From: Eulemur rufifrons
Taxonomy: Eukaryota; Chordata; Mammalia; Primates; Lemuridae
NCBI RefSeq assembly: GCF_041146395.1
Contig: NC_090989.1
Coordinates: forward strand, 253,012,843 to 253,076,842
Direction: 5' to 3'
DNA length: 64,000 bases
Positions 1-11,230 of the stretch are shown here, piece by piece. Under the pieces are notes generated by a model. It was not told where the DNA came from and made no database searches. It saw nothing but the letters and a program-made list of their open reading frames with translations. Each line of letters starts with the position of its first letter. Position 1 is the first letter of the stretch. The translations under genes and the position numbers were made by a program.

Positions 1-199
1 AATTTCAGGCAACTGTTTGATCCAAAGTGTAATGTTTGGATATCCCTGAAACTTCCTATGGCACCAGGATCTTTACTATATAAATAATCTTTGATATATT
101 TGTTTTCTGGGTGTAAGTCAGAGTAGTAACTTGATAGTCAGTTTGTCTTGCCTCCTAAAATTCACGCAGATTGTTTTTTCCTAGTAAAAGCCCTAGGCT

Positions 200-282
200 G
201 AACAATAGGTATCTTATCACTATCGAGTTACATGACCTTGCGCAAGTCACTTCTACAATCTTGAGTTCTGTTTCCTCATATT
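200..282 (-). repeat. MIR-like fragment
   Basis: Contains 'catgaccttgcgcaagtcac' and 'gtttcctcat', the reverse-complement core of MIR; weakly preserved. Confidence 0.5.
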
Positions 283-430
283 TTTTTTTTTATTTCAGGA
301 TATTATGAGAGTACAAATGTTTTGGTTACATTTTATGTCTTTGCCTCACCCAAGCAAGGATTAGAAGCATGCCCTTCCCCTCTACAATGCTCACCGTGTC
401 CACTATTTCTTCATTTGTAAAAGGAGGTGA

Positions 431-608
431 GGCCGGGCGCGGTGGCTCACGCCTGTAATCCTAGCACTCTGGGAGGCCGAGGCGAGTGGATCGCTCGAGG
501 TCAGGAGTTCGAGACCAGCCTGAGCAAGAGCGAGACCCTGTCTCTACTAAAAATAGAAAGAAATTATCTGGCCAACTAAAAATATATATAAGGGGGAAAA
601 AAAAAAAA
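431..608 (+). mobile_element. Alu left monomer, truncated
   Basis: Starts 'ggccgggcgcggtggctcac' and runs through the lemur-type linker 'aaagaaattatctggccaac' to an A-run; the right monomer is missing. Confidence 0.9.
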
Positions 609-647
609 GGCCGCACTGTATAACTGTCTTTATGCCTTCCTTGCCCC

Positions 648-719
648 GGTATAAAATTAGTCCATGCAGAAGGTATAAAATTAGTCCATGCAGAAGGTAT
701 AAAATTAGTCCATGCAGAA
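648..719. repeat. perfect triple tandem repeat of a 24-bp unit
   Basis: Copies at 648-671, 672-695 and 696-719 are identical. The unit opens 'ggtataaaattag' and closes 'tccatgcagaa'. Minus-strand translation gives a repeated LLHGLILY, but no gene is implied. Confidence 0.97.
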
Positions 720-2564
720 GCAAAGTGCCATTTAAGGTGTAGATGATGTCAGCCGTTTCCAGGGGCGGCACTTAGCGGGTATTAAGTATCTCGAACTCTG
801 CAGGTGAGTTTCCATGTTGCAAGAAAAACCAGCTGCCTCCGGCTTTTAAGAATTTTAACCAACCATCTAAAACACTTTGCATTTTAGTTTCCATTACGTA
901 CTGGGTTTTGAACCATAGGAGGAAATTTCTCTGAAGAGAAATTGTTCCCATTCAAGCTTTTATCAGAAGTTAATCCCGGCCGGGCAACCTTATGCGTAGA
1001 TGGAGCCGACCTTAGTTTAAATGTGGCTTTTGTGTTGCCCAGTCACTTTCCAGACTAGGGGATGTGGTGTCAAAAAAAGGCGTAAAATAAATGCTTTGCA
1101 GCCTTTTCCTGCCCTTAGATTTGATATGTTTGAGGTAGGAGCTGCATAAGTAGCAGTTTAAAAAAAAAAGAATGTAGGTAACAAACCCTGGTGTCTTAGA
1201 GACACCTGTAACTGTCACAACTAGAATCTCAAATACTTTCATATCACATTACTCTTGTTTCAGATACCTCAAAATATCTTACCCTCATCACTTCTCCAAA
1301 ATCAGTTATTAGACCTCCTGCAGATCTTGTCATTGAATGCATTAATAAAGTAGCATTTATTTTCCATATCTCAAATTTGTTTATGTTTGGATAGCTATAT
1401 TTCAATATAATTGGTTCCATCCTTTGTGCTTCTTTATGAATAGAGACATTACTCTGAGAAGCAGTCCCTAGACTTCACCAGCCTGCGGAAGGAGTGAGTT
1501 CAGGGCACACAAAAAGGTTCAGAACCGACAAAGGCAGCTGGCCAAGGAGAGGCTCTGAAAACACAGGCTGTGTCAAGTTCCGTTTCTACATCCTTTTCAG
1601 AAGACACAAAGCCCTTTGTTGCCCATGTCTGCTGCCCTCTAAAGTTGATTGAGGGCCAACTTAGAGAACAGGATGATGACGTGGGAGAGGAGAGGGTGGA
1701 GGGCACGGAGGCATGCAGAGGAGAAAGGTCACGGCCAACTCACCCACCCCGCCCCCAACACGCAGGTGCTGGACTGGGAGGCCTGGGGGTCTTTGGGGAA
1801 CCCCTCGGCCAGCACCTGCCAGCTGCTTGGACTTCTAATTCCCAGCCCACTGGGGCCACCCTGCCTGTTGAAAAACTCTCAGACTCCAGACATCTTTCCC
1901 TCAAGAAGATAAAGATGAACTTTATGGTCTTTATCTGATGACTCTACTGATATTACTCATTATACTGATAACAATCAAAAGCTCAGCCCTCAACGATAAC
2001 TGGAACTCTGCAGTTTCCCTGTTTCATTAAGAAGGCTATTGTCGGTCTGGCCAGGCAGCAAGGACACGTGGACACTTGGGGATGGGTGGGTGTGGCCAGG
2101 AGCCAACAGGAGGGCTTGCGGAGCAGAGGGCAGGGGCAGTGTGAGGCTGGCTGCGCTGATCTCTGGGAGGGCAGAACTCCAGGCTAGAGAGCAGCTTCTT
2201 GGGATTTATTGCACCAGGAATATTTCCCTGAATAGCCCCAGCTACGTTGTAGATTGACGAGAAGTGGGGGTTGTAGGAAGATAATTGCAGTGTGGACAGA
2301 GCCTCAGGTTTCTTATTTGGTAAAGGGGATGTCTAAAGAGGTGCATGTCAAGTAAAGGGTGCACCCTTCGTTTTTTCTTGGGACCCAATGCTGTCAACAA
2401 GCCAGGCCCATTTACTTGCTGAAGGGTGGATAGACACTTGCTGGCTGGGGGAAGATTAAGGAAGAAAAAGTCCCTTTGCTCCCCACCGCCCACATGAATA
2501 CCGCTTGGAACAGCTCCTGAATGGCTGGGGGACAGAGAGCGGTTGGTTTTAACAGCACCTGGTG

Positions 2565-2655
2565 TGCCTACTACATGTTACTGTTGTTTCATTAAATCCC
2601 CTCCAACAATGTTACGAGGTAGGAACCATTCAACTCATTTTTCATAAGATTAAGA
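2565..2655 (+). repeat. MIR-like fragment
   Basis: 'cctactacatg' followed by 'ttacgaggtaggaaccatt' and 'cataagattaagaaa' follows the order of the MIR consensus. Confidence 0.55.
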
Positions 2656-2694
2656 AATTTGCTTCTGCTACACATGCCCTACCTTCTAATTTGA

Positions 2695-2908
2695 TTTTGT
2701 GATTGAAAAACGCCTGTTCTTTCCTTTTGTTTGTTTGTTTATTTAGTGCCTTGAGCGTGAAGAGATTTTAATCTCTTTCTAATTAACAAGCACTGTGAGG
2801 GTGAGGCAAGGCAACACCTATGCTGTTAAGGTGTGTGGTGTCATTGAGCCACACCTGGGTCCCAGCCCAGGCCTATCTCTAACCCCCTGCTTGACCTTGG
2901 GTAGCTCC
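2695..2908. repeat. local direct duplication, copy 1
   Basis: About 214 bp that recur at 4481-4697 at roughly 92% identity by eye. This copy runs on into an intact MIR core at its right edge (to about 2945), which suggests it is the original. Confidence 0.95.
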
Positions 2909-2945
2909 CTTTTCCCAAGGCGCCTCAGTTTCCTCACTGGTAAGT
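2870..2945 (-). repeat. MIR-like fragment
   Basis: 'gcttgaccttgggtagctcc' then 'cctcagtttcctcactggta' is the reverse-complement MIR core. Confidence 0.6.
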
Positions 2946-3970
2946 TCACCCCCAGCTGAAGATGTGTGGCCTGGGGAGGAAGGAGGAAGGGTGGCTGGAA
3001 AGCAAGTAGGCAGATGGGCAAAGTCTGGGAGTGAGGCCAAGGCAGGGAGAACGAGTGAGCAGTGAGGCTCTGAGGGGTGGCTGAGTCCTGGCCTGGGAGA
3101 GACAGGGTTCAAGGCAGGCACTGGTGTAGGGACTGATCCCTGGTCCTGCTCAGAGACCTGTTCCGTGTCCTGGCCTGAAGCCCTCTCCTGGGTGTGGACA
3201 GGCAGAGAACAGAAGCGTTCTTCCGGCACTGGCGCCTCTCCTGCAGCAGGAGAAAGGACTTGTGGGCTGTAGTCCCGCCCAGCCAGTTCTGTGTTTAAAT
3301 GTTTAAACGTAGTTCTATGTTTAAATGAAGGAGGAGGGGAAGAGGGGTGGAAAGCAAGTCCTTCTGGTAGCTTTAATTAATTTATTTCTAATATGCTATC
3401 TTTAGATATTTTTTTCTGCTACTACAAATAAAATATACATATTGTAAAATATTCAAACATCACAAAAATCTGAAATTGCTGGAAGTAATGTTTCACCCCC
3501 AAAGCAAACCACTAATTTCTATGCACTCTTTGTATGTGCTTTTTCAGTCCTTTATTTTTCTTTTCTTTTCTTTTTTTTTTGGGGGGGGGTAATGTAAGAA
3601 CATGTTTATCTTGGACAATATAGAAGTATTTGGATTAAAATATCAGAGAGCTCGGCTTCCACTCCCTGCAACCTCTAGAGCACTAACGGCAGTGGGAAGG
3701 CAGCTTCCGGAGGCCAGCACAGTCCAGCCTGCCCACGGCCCCTGCCTCTCCACGAATGGGGTGGGTCCTCCCACCTCCCCAGGGTGTGGTGGGGAGGTGA
3801 GGGGAGGCCGCAGCACTCCACTAACTCTTCAACCCCTCTGTCCTTGGATAGGTGGGATAGGGGTGAATATTAATGCCAGTAGATCTGGTTTCACGCTATC
3901 TTAGCATATCCCCCATATGTGGTCCAGTTCCTCCCTTGGGATGTCGGGGAACTAAGCATGTATCATGCAT

Positions 3971-3993
3971 GAGACCTCAGACTTTGAGGTCTC
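3971..3993. repeat. short perfect inverted repeat
   Basis: gagacctca / tgaggtctc, 9-bp perfect arms around a 5-base loop. Probably chance. Confidence 0.9.
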
Positions 3994-4096
3994 AGCTGAA
4001 ATGGAGACAAATAATCCCATCTTAATGTCCAGTCACATGTAACTGTACCATCATTTATTTAACCAGTTTTTATTGATCCACATCGGGATTGTATCC

Positions 4097-4139
<43 letters not shown>
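4097..4139. repeat. (GT)n microsatellite
   Basis: About 20 GT units with one TT interruption. Confidence 0.97.
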
Positions 4140-4480
4140 CTGCGCATGCCCCGAAGCAAGCCCCCATGTGCTATTACAAACAATGCCTCGGGCAGGCTTT
4201 TAATTTAGCTGCTGATTCCTGTGAAGGATTGTCCTTTTGGCCTCCCTACATCGTCTAACCAGTCCTAGAACAGGTCCCCCTGCTCTGCTTCTCAAACTGG
4301 GAGAAGCTTGCCCCTGGACATACCCAATATGTGCCACAGGGCTGGCTATAAGAGCATCACATTTACTTAATGTTTTGGTTAAAAAGGGGGCTGTAACGTA
4401 ATTATTAAGTACTCAATACAAGAGGGATGTTTTGGAAGCCCTCTGGGTGTTACTCTGTGGCAGTGAGCTGCTTGGGCCTT

Positions 4481-4697
4481 TCTAATTTGATTTTGTGAGT
4501 GAAAAATGCCTGTTCTTTCCTTTTGTTTATTTATTTGCCTTGAGCCTGAAGAGATTTTAATCTCTTTCTAATCAATAAGCACAGTGAGGGTGAGGCAAGG
4601 CACACCTAAGCTGTTAAGGTGTGTGGTGTCATTTAGAGCACACCTGGGTCCCAGCCCAGGCCTGTCTCTAACCCCCTGCTTGACCTTGGGTAGCTCC
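4481..4697. repeat. local direct duplication, copy 2
   Basis: Second copy of 2695-2908, same orientation, 1.79 kb away. It ends inside the MIR-like core ('gtagctcc'), after which the sequence is unrelated, so it looks like the derived copy. Confidence 0.95.
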
Positions 4698-4784
4698 AGG
4701 CCTGGAGGTGGCATCAGTCATTTCACAGTCATTCTCCTATGCCCCCAGGAACGTTTTGTAAGGACATCTTGAAAAATACTGCCC

Positions 4785-4965
4785 GTGGTAGCCAGCCTCC
4801 AAGATGGTCCCAGTGATTCTGGCCTCCCACGTTGATCCTGGTATCCACACCCTTGGCTGGTCCCTTTCCACATTGTACCAGGGTTGGTCTGTGTGACCAA
4901 TAGAATATGGCAGAAGGGATGGAAAGTCACCTCCAAGATAAGGTCATAAGGTTACTAGGTTACAA
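4785..4965. repeat. old interspersed repeat, probably LTR-derived
   Basis: 'aatagaatatggcagaag' and 'ccaagatggtcccagtgatt' match a phrase common in mammalian dispersed repeats; I cannot name the family with confidence. Confidence 0.4.
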
Positions 4966-5309
4966 AAGACTCGAGCTCTCTTTCTTTCTTGGATCATTTG
5001 CCTTGAGAGAACAAGGGAGTAGATACCGGTAGGCAATGAAAAATGTTCATTAGACAAAATATCTAGATCCACAAACCCAAGCACCTAGTCCAGAGAAAAA
5101 TGTTGTATTTTCTGTTTTAGAAGAAACTGAATATTGTTGTGCTCTTTTGTTAGTAGGAAGCACAAGAATTGATTTTTCATTCAATTCTGGGTTTCAAGTA
5201 TCTATCACTAGTATGTGAATGATTCCAGAATCTTCTTTCCAGACCTTTGGAGGGCGCCTTTAGTCTCTTAGGGAAGGTGTGCACAGGAAAGGCGTCAGTT
5301 AAGAGCCTG

Positions 5310-5465
5310 ACATGTGGGTAGTTAGCACTTTCACTTCCACTAAATTATTTTAGTCTCTTTGCTTCTGTGAAATATCTTATCCCCACCTGATAAATGAGGA
5401 AATGCCCAAAGAGATTAAGCAAATCACCCACATTTAGCTAATTAGTGGCACATTCCCAGTATTAA
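5310..5465 (+). repeat. MIR-like fragment
   Basis: 'ttatccccacctgataaatg' 'aggaaatgcccaaagagatt' and 'aagcaaatcacccacat' follow the MIR core order. Confidence 0.65.
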
Positions 5466-7021
5466 TTAGGATTCTCAATAAACTGGAGTTAAGTTAGCTA
5501 AGTCAAAGCACAGGAAGTTTGTCATAAGGACCCCAGGGTGTCTCATGGAGCTGGAGGGCTGAGGTGCAGGTGGGACAAGACCAGGGACTGAAGTGCTATC
5601 AGGGCTCTCTCCTCTCACCTCTGTTCCTCTCTGTTTCTGCTTCACTCCTCTCTCTTCCCGTAGACAGCCTTTCTCTGCTTCTCTAGGCCTTGTAGCAGAA
5701 AAAGTGGCCACTAATGTCACTGACCTTTCCTTTCTCCCTCAGTTCTAAAATCCTGGAGAAGGGCACAGGGGCCAAGTCATGTTACGCAAAATGGCTGCTG
5801 CCGCGGCCCTGCTCTGGGTGGGTGTCAGTTAAATAGGGTCATTATGAGCTGAGTGGATAGCCCAGAAGTGGCACTTGCTTTGCAGACCAGCAGCAGGGAG
5901 CAAACTTCCGTGAGCTCAGCCAGGGACTTTCAGCAGGGGTGTTGCTGTGAAAGGAGCCGTGAGCCCACAACTTCTGCTGGTTGCCTACTTTTTCTCTCAC
6001 CATGGGCATTTTGTCCAAGTAGCTCCTGCAGCTATTTACGGTACAATTCACAAAGCACATTGAGAACCCTTAATGAAATAGCTTCCTGGGACCATAAAGT
6101 GTCCCTCTACTCTCTGTGAGGTGAAATCTGGGGCATCTCCTCCAGTGTGGCTTTTGGTTCCTGGTTGGGTTTGGGTGGTGCATTCCTATGAAGAGTCACG
6201 AGGAACAGCCCCTGTGGGACAGGCAGGGCCCTCTCTGGACAATGGGCCCCACTGGAGCCTTGGTGGTCAAGGAGCTGATGGCATTTGTGCTCTATGCACA
6301 GGCCAGGGCTTGTTCCTGATTGTGGTCTCCTCATGCTTGTGGTATGTGGGGTGCGGCTCTCACCATGCCTCGGTTAACAGTGATTTGAACCTAATTCATT
6401 CGATACACAGATCCAAGAAGAGTGTGTATTACCCTAGAACTGGGAGTGTCATGGCAGCCCCAGCAGCTTTCCTGTGGCATGTGTCAGCAAAGGAGAGTCT
6501 TTTAGTCTCTGCCAGGAACTGCAGTGTCCTCAGAGCCAGGCAGAGCCACGTCCAGATCAGCAGGCTCCAGGTCCCCAAGAGGGTGAAGGTGGCCAGAGGC
6601 CCCCAGTCTGGGGATGGCAGAGGCGGCTCCTCACAGCCCCTGAGGGTCTTTCCAAAGATGCGTTGCACCCTGGATCTGATCTGGAAGGGAGGCATATTCT
6701 TCCAGCAGTGGAAGGAGTAGTGTTCTCCTAAAAAGGAGACTTCCTTTTGAGTCCTCCTGAAGTCAGCCTTGTCTTAGCTGCCACAATTAAATGCTCCTAA
6801 TGCCTGATGGCCCAGGCTTCTCTGGAGTGGTCCAAACTGTCCACTGGACGTCTGCCCTTCTGTTGCCCCAGGCACGTCGCAGGATGCAAAGCCCAGGTCC
6901 TCATCACTCACACATACTCTTCTCTCCCTCCTTACTCTGTTCAAGACCCGTTCCTCCTCTAATAGTCACTCCTTGGGTGATTGTTCCCACCAGCCACCTA
7001 ACCATCAAGCCCAGGAGTTAT

Positions 7022-8480
7022 TCACTCCGTTTAAGAAACATTTATTCAGCCCCTACCATATGCCAGGCCCTGCGCTAGGCCCTAGAGGTAAAGACACAAG
7101 TCAGTGTAGGCACAGAAGCTCACAGGCTAGTGGGAAACACAGGCACAAGGGATTACACCGTGGGGAAGGGAAATAATAAGAACTTGGTAAGGCCACGACA
7201 GGAGAAGGGGGTGGAGCATCTTGCTCACCGGTTTATGAGGTTCAGGGAAGGTTTCCTAGAAGAGGTGATACCAGAGTTGAGTCAGGAGAGAAGCGAGAGG
7301 AGGGGCGGAAGAGGCCTTCCAGGCAGGGGTGTGTGGGGCACAGTGTGTCTGGGGGACTGTGAGCGGCTGTGAGCGGCTGATGCTGCTGGAGTGTAACACG
7401 CAGCACAGAGGAGTTTTGAGAGGTGAGGCCGGAGCCATAATCAGATGCAGGTTAAGAAGGCTTTCACTGAACTGGGCGTGGTGGCTCACGCCTGTAATCC
7501 CAGCACTTTTGGGAAGCTGAGGCAGGAGGAAGCTGAGCCCAGGAGTTCAAGGCTGCAGTGAGCTATGATCATGCCACTGCATGCATTGCAACCTGGGTAA
7601 CAGAGCAAGACTCTGTCTCAAAAAAAAATAAAAAAAATAAAAAAAGAGAAAAGAAGGCTTTGTTGGGAAGAGGAGCATGGGGAGCATCTAATAAGATTGG
7701 ACTTTGTCCTGTAGGCAGTGGAGAGCCATGTAAGAGTTCGGAGCTGTGGGTGGGAGTGGGTGGCGAGGGAGCCCTTATCAGATTTGTATTTTGAAATGAC
7801 TTCCCCAGGAGGCTGTGTAGAGAGGTTTGAATCTGAAAGTGGGGGATACACAGCAGGAAGCAAGATCATAAAAAGGCAGGAGATGATGAGGCCTGAAGAG
7901 GGCTATGGAGGAAGGCGAGAGAAAAGAACTGTCACCAGGAGGAGGAAGACGATCGAGTCAAGGATGGCTTTCTTGTTTCCGGCTGGGGTATTGGGTAGAA
8001 CTAGAGAATACAGGAGAAACAAGTCTTTCGGGAAGTTTGATGAGGTCATATTTGGATATATTGAGTTTGAGCCTACAGGATATTCAGGAGGGGAATTTCA
8101 GGAAATGAACAAGTTGACTCAGTAGGAGAGTATGCAGTCACTCCGGGGAGAGCACGCAGAATGGAGAAACAGAGGGTGAGGAACCTCTCCCAGGGAGCCC
8201 TAATGTTAGAGCGCGAGCCAGACAAGAGAAGCCCAGGTAGGAGAGAATGAACACAGAAAGAAACAAGGAGGACAGAGTGAGCAGAGTACCATGAACGCCG
8301 AAGGGATACAGCTGTGAGATGTGCGTTAAGGAATGAGGAGAAATGAGCAGAGTCACATACCGCAGAGAAGTCCAGTAAGGCAAAGGCTGGAAAATGTTCT
8401 TTGGACTGGACATTTGGGAAGCCACTGATAAACTCGTGATTGGCAGGAGCAGCCCTTGGTGGGTACAGTAGCCCCGATTT
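7022..8480 (-). repeat. ancient L2-type LINE remnant, split by an Alu
   Basis: Opens with 'catttattcagcccctacca', 'atgccaggccctgcgctagg', the reverse complement of the L2 3' end, and continues through 'gttcagggaaggtttcctag' and 'gtcaaggatggctttcttg'. Interrupted at 7471-7647. Family call from memory. Confidence 0.6.
7471..7647 (+). mobile_element. Alu-type monomer (FLAM-like)
   Basis: 'ctgggcgtggtggctcacgc' to 'acagagcaagactctgtctc' plus an A-rich tail, without a second arm. 'aagaaggcttt' on both sides looks like its target-site duplication. It sits inside the L2 remnant. Confidence 0.85.
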
Positions 8481-9111
8481 CACTGTCCCCTTGTGTATGT
8501 GGAAGGAGCGTGGGAGTAGAATGCACATGCAGGGATCAATCTTGCTCAATATAGAGGAAGTCTGATTTTAAAGCTAAGCAAAGTTGCATTTTAGAATATA
8601 ACTGAAAAAAGAAAACAGTTGTTAAACATTCAAAAACCATTTAGGCCCCACTCTGTAGGGAATAAACACAACATAGCTCAAGAAGGAATGAGTACCTGAG
8701 CTGTAGCGATCCTGTGCTATTCTGGCAGGTTTCTAACGTATGATTCCATGAATAAAAGCAACTCAAAAGCACATTTTGGACATTTATAACTGTATCTATC
8801 CTGACTCATGCTTTAAAAGGCTAGTACTGTATTTGGAACTTGGTTTTTGAACAACAGTGCGCCCTGGTGTAGATGTCAGGCATAAATACTTTTATTAGCT
8901 CTGATACTCTGTCTAACTCAAAAAGCAGGTTCAAAACAGATGTTTTGAGATGGGGAAAGTGCTTGATTTAGGGAGCTTGTTTAGGTTTTATGTTTTACAA
9001 CATCTGCGGGTGCCATACTGGTATGGCTCGTTTAAGATAAAAATTCACTTGCCCTTGTGCATTGTATAACCGTGCTTCTATTAAGTGGGTTACAAAGTGG
9101 GGCCTACCACT

Positions 9112-9825
9112 TATTTTTTTAAAATAAAGTTTACAAAATTATAAATATAGAAAATTGAACAGTAAAATCTCCGAATTCAACCATTTGTGTTACATAACCA
9201 AGCACATAGCTCAACAAACAGAAAATTAATGACAGTGCAGGTGCCCTCCTTGTGCCCTCTGTGGTCGCTGCCACTCCTGTCGAGGGTAATCACTATCACG
9301 TCTTCTCATTTCATAGATCAATTTCACTTGTTTTTGAACTTTCTATAATTTCTGAGATTATTCTCACAAATAGAGACTATACTTTTTTGTCTCATTCAAT
9401 ATATTAGCGAGATTCATGCATGTTGCTCCGTGTAGTTTATTCTCTTTACTGCATAAAAACCATTGTAAAGCTCCACCATAATCTATCAGTTTTATAGTCG
9501 ATGAACATTTGGGTTCTTTCCAATTTGGGGCTATTACAATCTGCTATGAACATTCTTGTACTTGCCTTTTGGTGCCCATCTGCTTGCATTTATACTGGGT
9601 CTATACCTAGGAGAGGAATTACTGGGTTATAGGGTGGACTTAACTTTAGGAGATAATGTCAACTAGTTTTCTAAATTGGTTGTTCCAATTTCTATTTCCA
9701 TCAGCAGTGAATGAGAATTCCAATTTGCTTCATATCTTCACCAACACATGGTATTGTTACTCTTTGTAATGATAGATTATGGTGGGTATATATGTCATTG
9801 TGCATTTTAAAGTCAGCTTTATTAA
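9112..9825 (-). mobile_element. old LINE-1 fragment
   Basis: 'ctatgaacattcttgtactt', 'gggtctatacctaggagagg' and 'aattactgggttatagggt' are reverse-complement L1 ORF2/3' phrases. Confidence 0.75.
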
Positions 9826-9829
9826 TATG

Positions 9830-9963
9830 TTACTTGGGAGGCTGAGGTGGGAGGATCACTTGGGACCAAGAGTTTGACACTGCAGTGAGCTATGATTGTG
9901 CCACTGCACTCCAGCCTGGGCAACAGAGCAAGACCCCTGTCTCTAAAAAAGAAAAAAAAAAAG
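9830..9963 (+). mobile_element. Alu right-arm fragment
   Basis: From 'ttacttgggaggctgaggtg' to 'agcaagacccctgtctc' and an A-run; the 5' part is missing. Confidence 0.85.
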
Positions 9964-10270
9964 ATATAATTCATGTATCATACAATTCACCCACTTACAC
10001 TGTACAATTCAGTGCATTTCAATATATTTAAAGTTGTCATCCATCACTATAATCAACTTTAGAATACTTTCATTACCCCCAAAGAAACCACACACCTCTT
10101 AGCCATCACCCTCAACTCTAGTATCCCTTCGGCCCTAGTCAACCACCAATCTACTGTCTCTGTAGATTTGAAAATTCTCAACATTTCATATAAATGGAAT
10201 CATACAAAATGTGGCCTTGTGTGTCTGGCTTCTTTCATTTAGCATAAATGTTTTCAAGGTTCATCAGATT
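9964..10270 (-). mobile_element. LINE-1 3' end fragment
   Basis: 'ataattcatgtatcatacaa' to 'ttcatataaatggaatcata' matches the reverse complement of old L1 3' ends. Confidence 0.7.
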
Positions 10271-10286
10271 TTTAATGTTTTTATTT

Positions 10287-10330
10287 GTGTGTGTGTGTGT
10301 GTGTGTGTGTGTTTTGTTTTGTTTTGTTTT
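10287..10330. repeat. (GT)n microsatellite and TTTTG repeats
   Basis: About 12 GT units followed by TTTTG repeats that form the reversed tail of the next Alu. Confidence 0.95.
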
Positions 10331-10657
10331 GAGACAGTGTCTCGCTTTGTTACCCAGGCTAGAGTGAGTGCCGTGGCGTTAGCCTAGCTCACAGCAACCT
10401 CAAACTCCTGGGTTCAAGCGATCCTGCTGCCTCAGCCTCCCGAGTAGCTGGGACTACAGGCATGCACCACCATGCCCGGCTAATTTTTTCTAGTTTTAGT
10501 TGCCCATCTAATTTCTTTCTATTTTTTTTTTTTTTTTTTAGTAGAGACAGGGTCTTGCTCTTGCTCAGGCTGGTCTCGACCTCCTGAGCTCAAACGATCC
10601 ACCCGCCTCAGCCTCCCAGAGTGCTAGGATTACAGGCGTGAGCCATCACACCCTGCC
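10331..10657 (-). mobile_element. Alu (strepsirrhine type)
   Basis: Reverse-oriented dimer from 'gagacagtgtctcgctttgt' to 'gtgagccatcacaccctgcc', with lemur-type wording 'gccgtggcgttagcctagc'. Confidence 0.93.
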
Positions 10658-11009
10658 TATTCATCCCTTTTTTTTAAAGTCCTATTTGCTCACTTAACTG
10701 ATGGGACATTTCATAGTTACCATGGACATACTACGAAGTGGTACTATTCTAAACCAGTCTGTGAGAGCATGACTGTGGTCTATCTTGGCTGCAGTAATGA
10801 GAGAGAGCTTCTTTAACTTCTAGGTCAAATTATTTTGGTCATGCTTTATGATAAGAAATTCTGGAGTCTTGAGTTCATTTGTTGGAACAGACCCAAATGA
10901 TTTCCTGAGTTGGAACAAATCTGGCTTTTCCTACAGGTGCCCCTTCCGCTGACCCTATTGCTGCCATCGATGCAGAGGCACGGTGCTTTCCATCCAGTTG
11001 AAGACAAGA

Positions 11010-11230
11010 CACATGGCAGGTGGCCATGTGAAGACAGAGGCAGAGATTGGAGTTATATTTCTGCAAGCCAAGCAATTCTAAGGGTTGCCAGCAGCCACAA
11101 GAAGCTAGGAGAGAGGCAAGGAACATACTCTCCTCAGAGCCTCCAGAGAAAACCCACCCCGTCAACACCTTGATTTTGAACTTCTGGAATTTGTGCTAAT
11201 TTGTTATGACAGCCCTAGGAAACGACTCCT
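11010..11230 (+). mobile_element. MLT1-type (ERVL-MaLR) LTR fragment
   Basis: 'ggccatgtgaagacagaggc', 'agccacaagaagctaggaga', 'ttgattttgaacttctgg' and 'gacagccctaggaaac' follow the 3' half of MLT1-like LTRs. No coding part is attached. Confidence 0.7.

Noticed and set aside
648..719. A CRISPR-like array
   Set aside because: The units are directly adjacent with no spacers, and the genome is mammalian.
5800..6120. An alternative promoter or CpG island
   Set aside because: Only a small CG cluster is present near 5800, with no sustained CpG density and no adjoining exon.
6121..6720. A protein-coding gene of 199 codons
   Set aside because: No start context, splice structure or recognised domain, and the opposite strand is equally open. 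Kept only as a low-interest finding.
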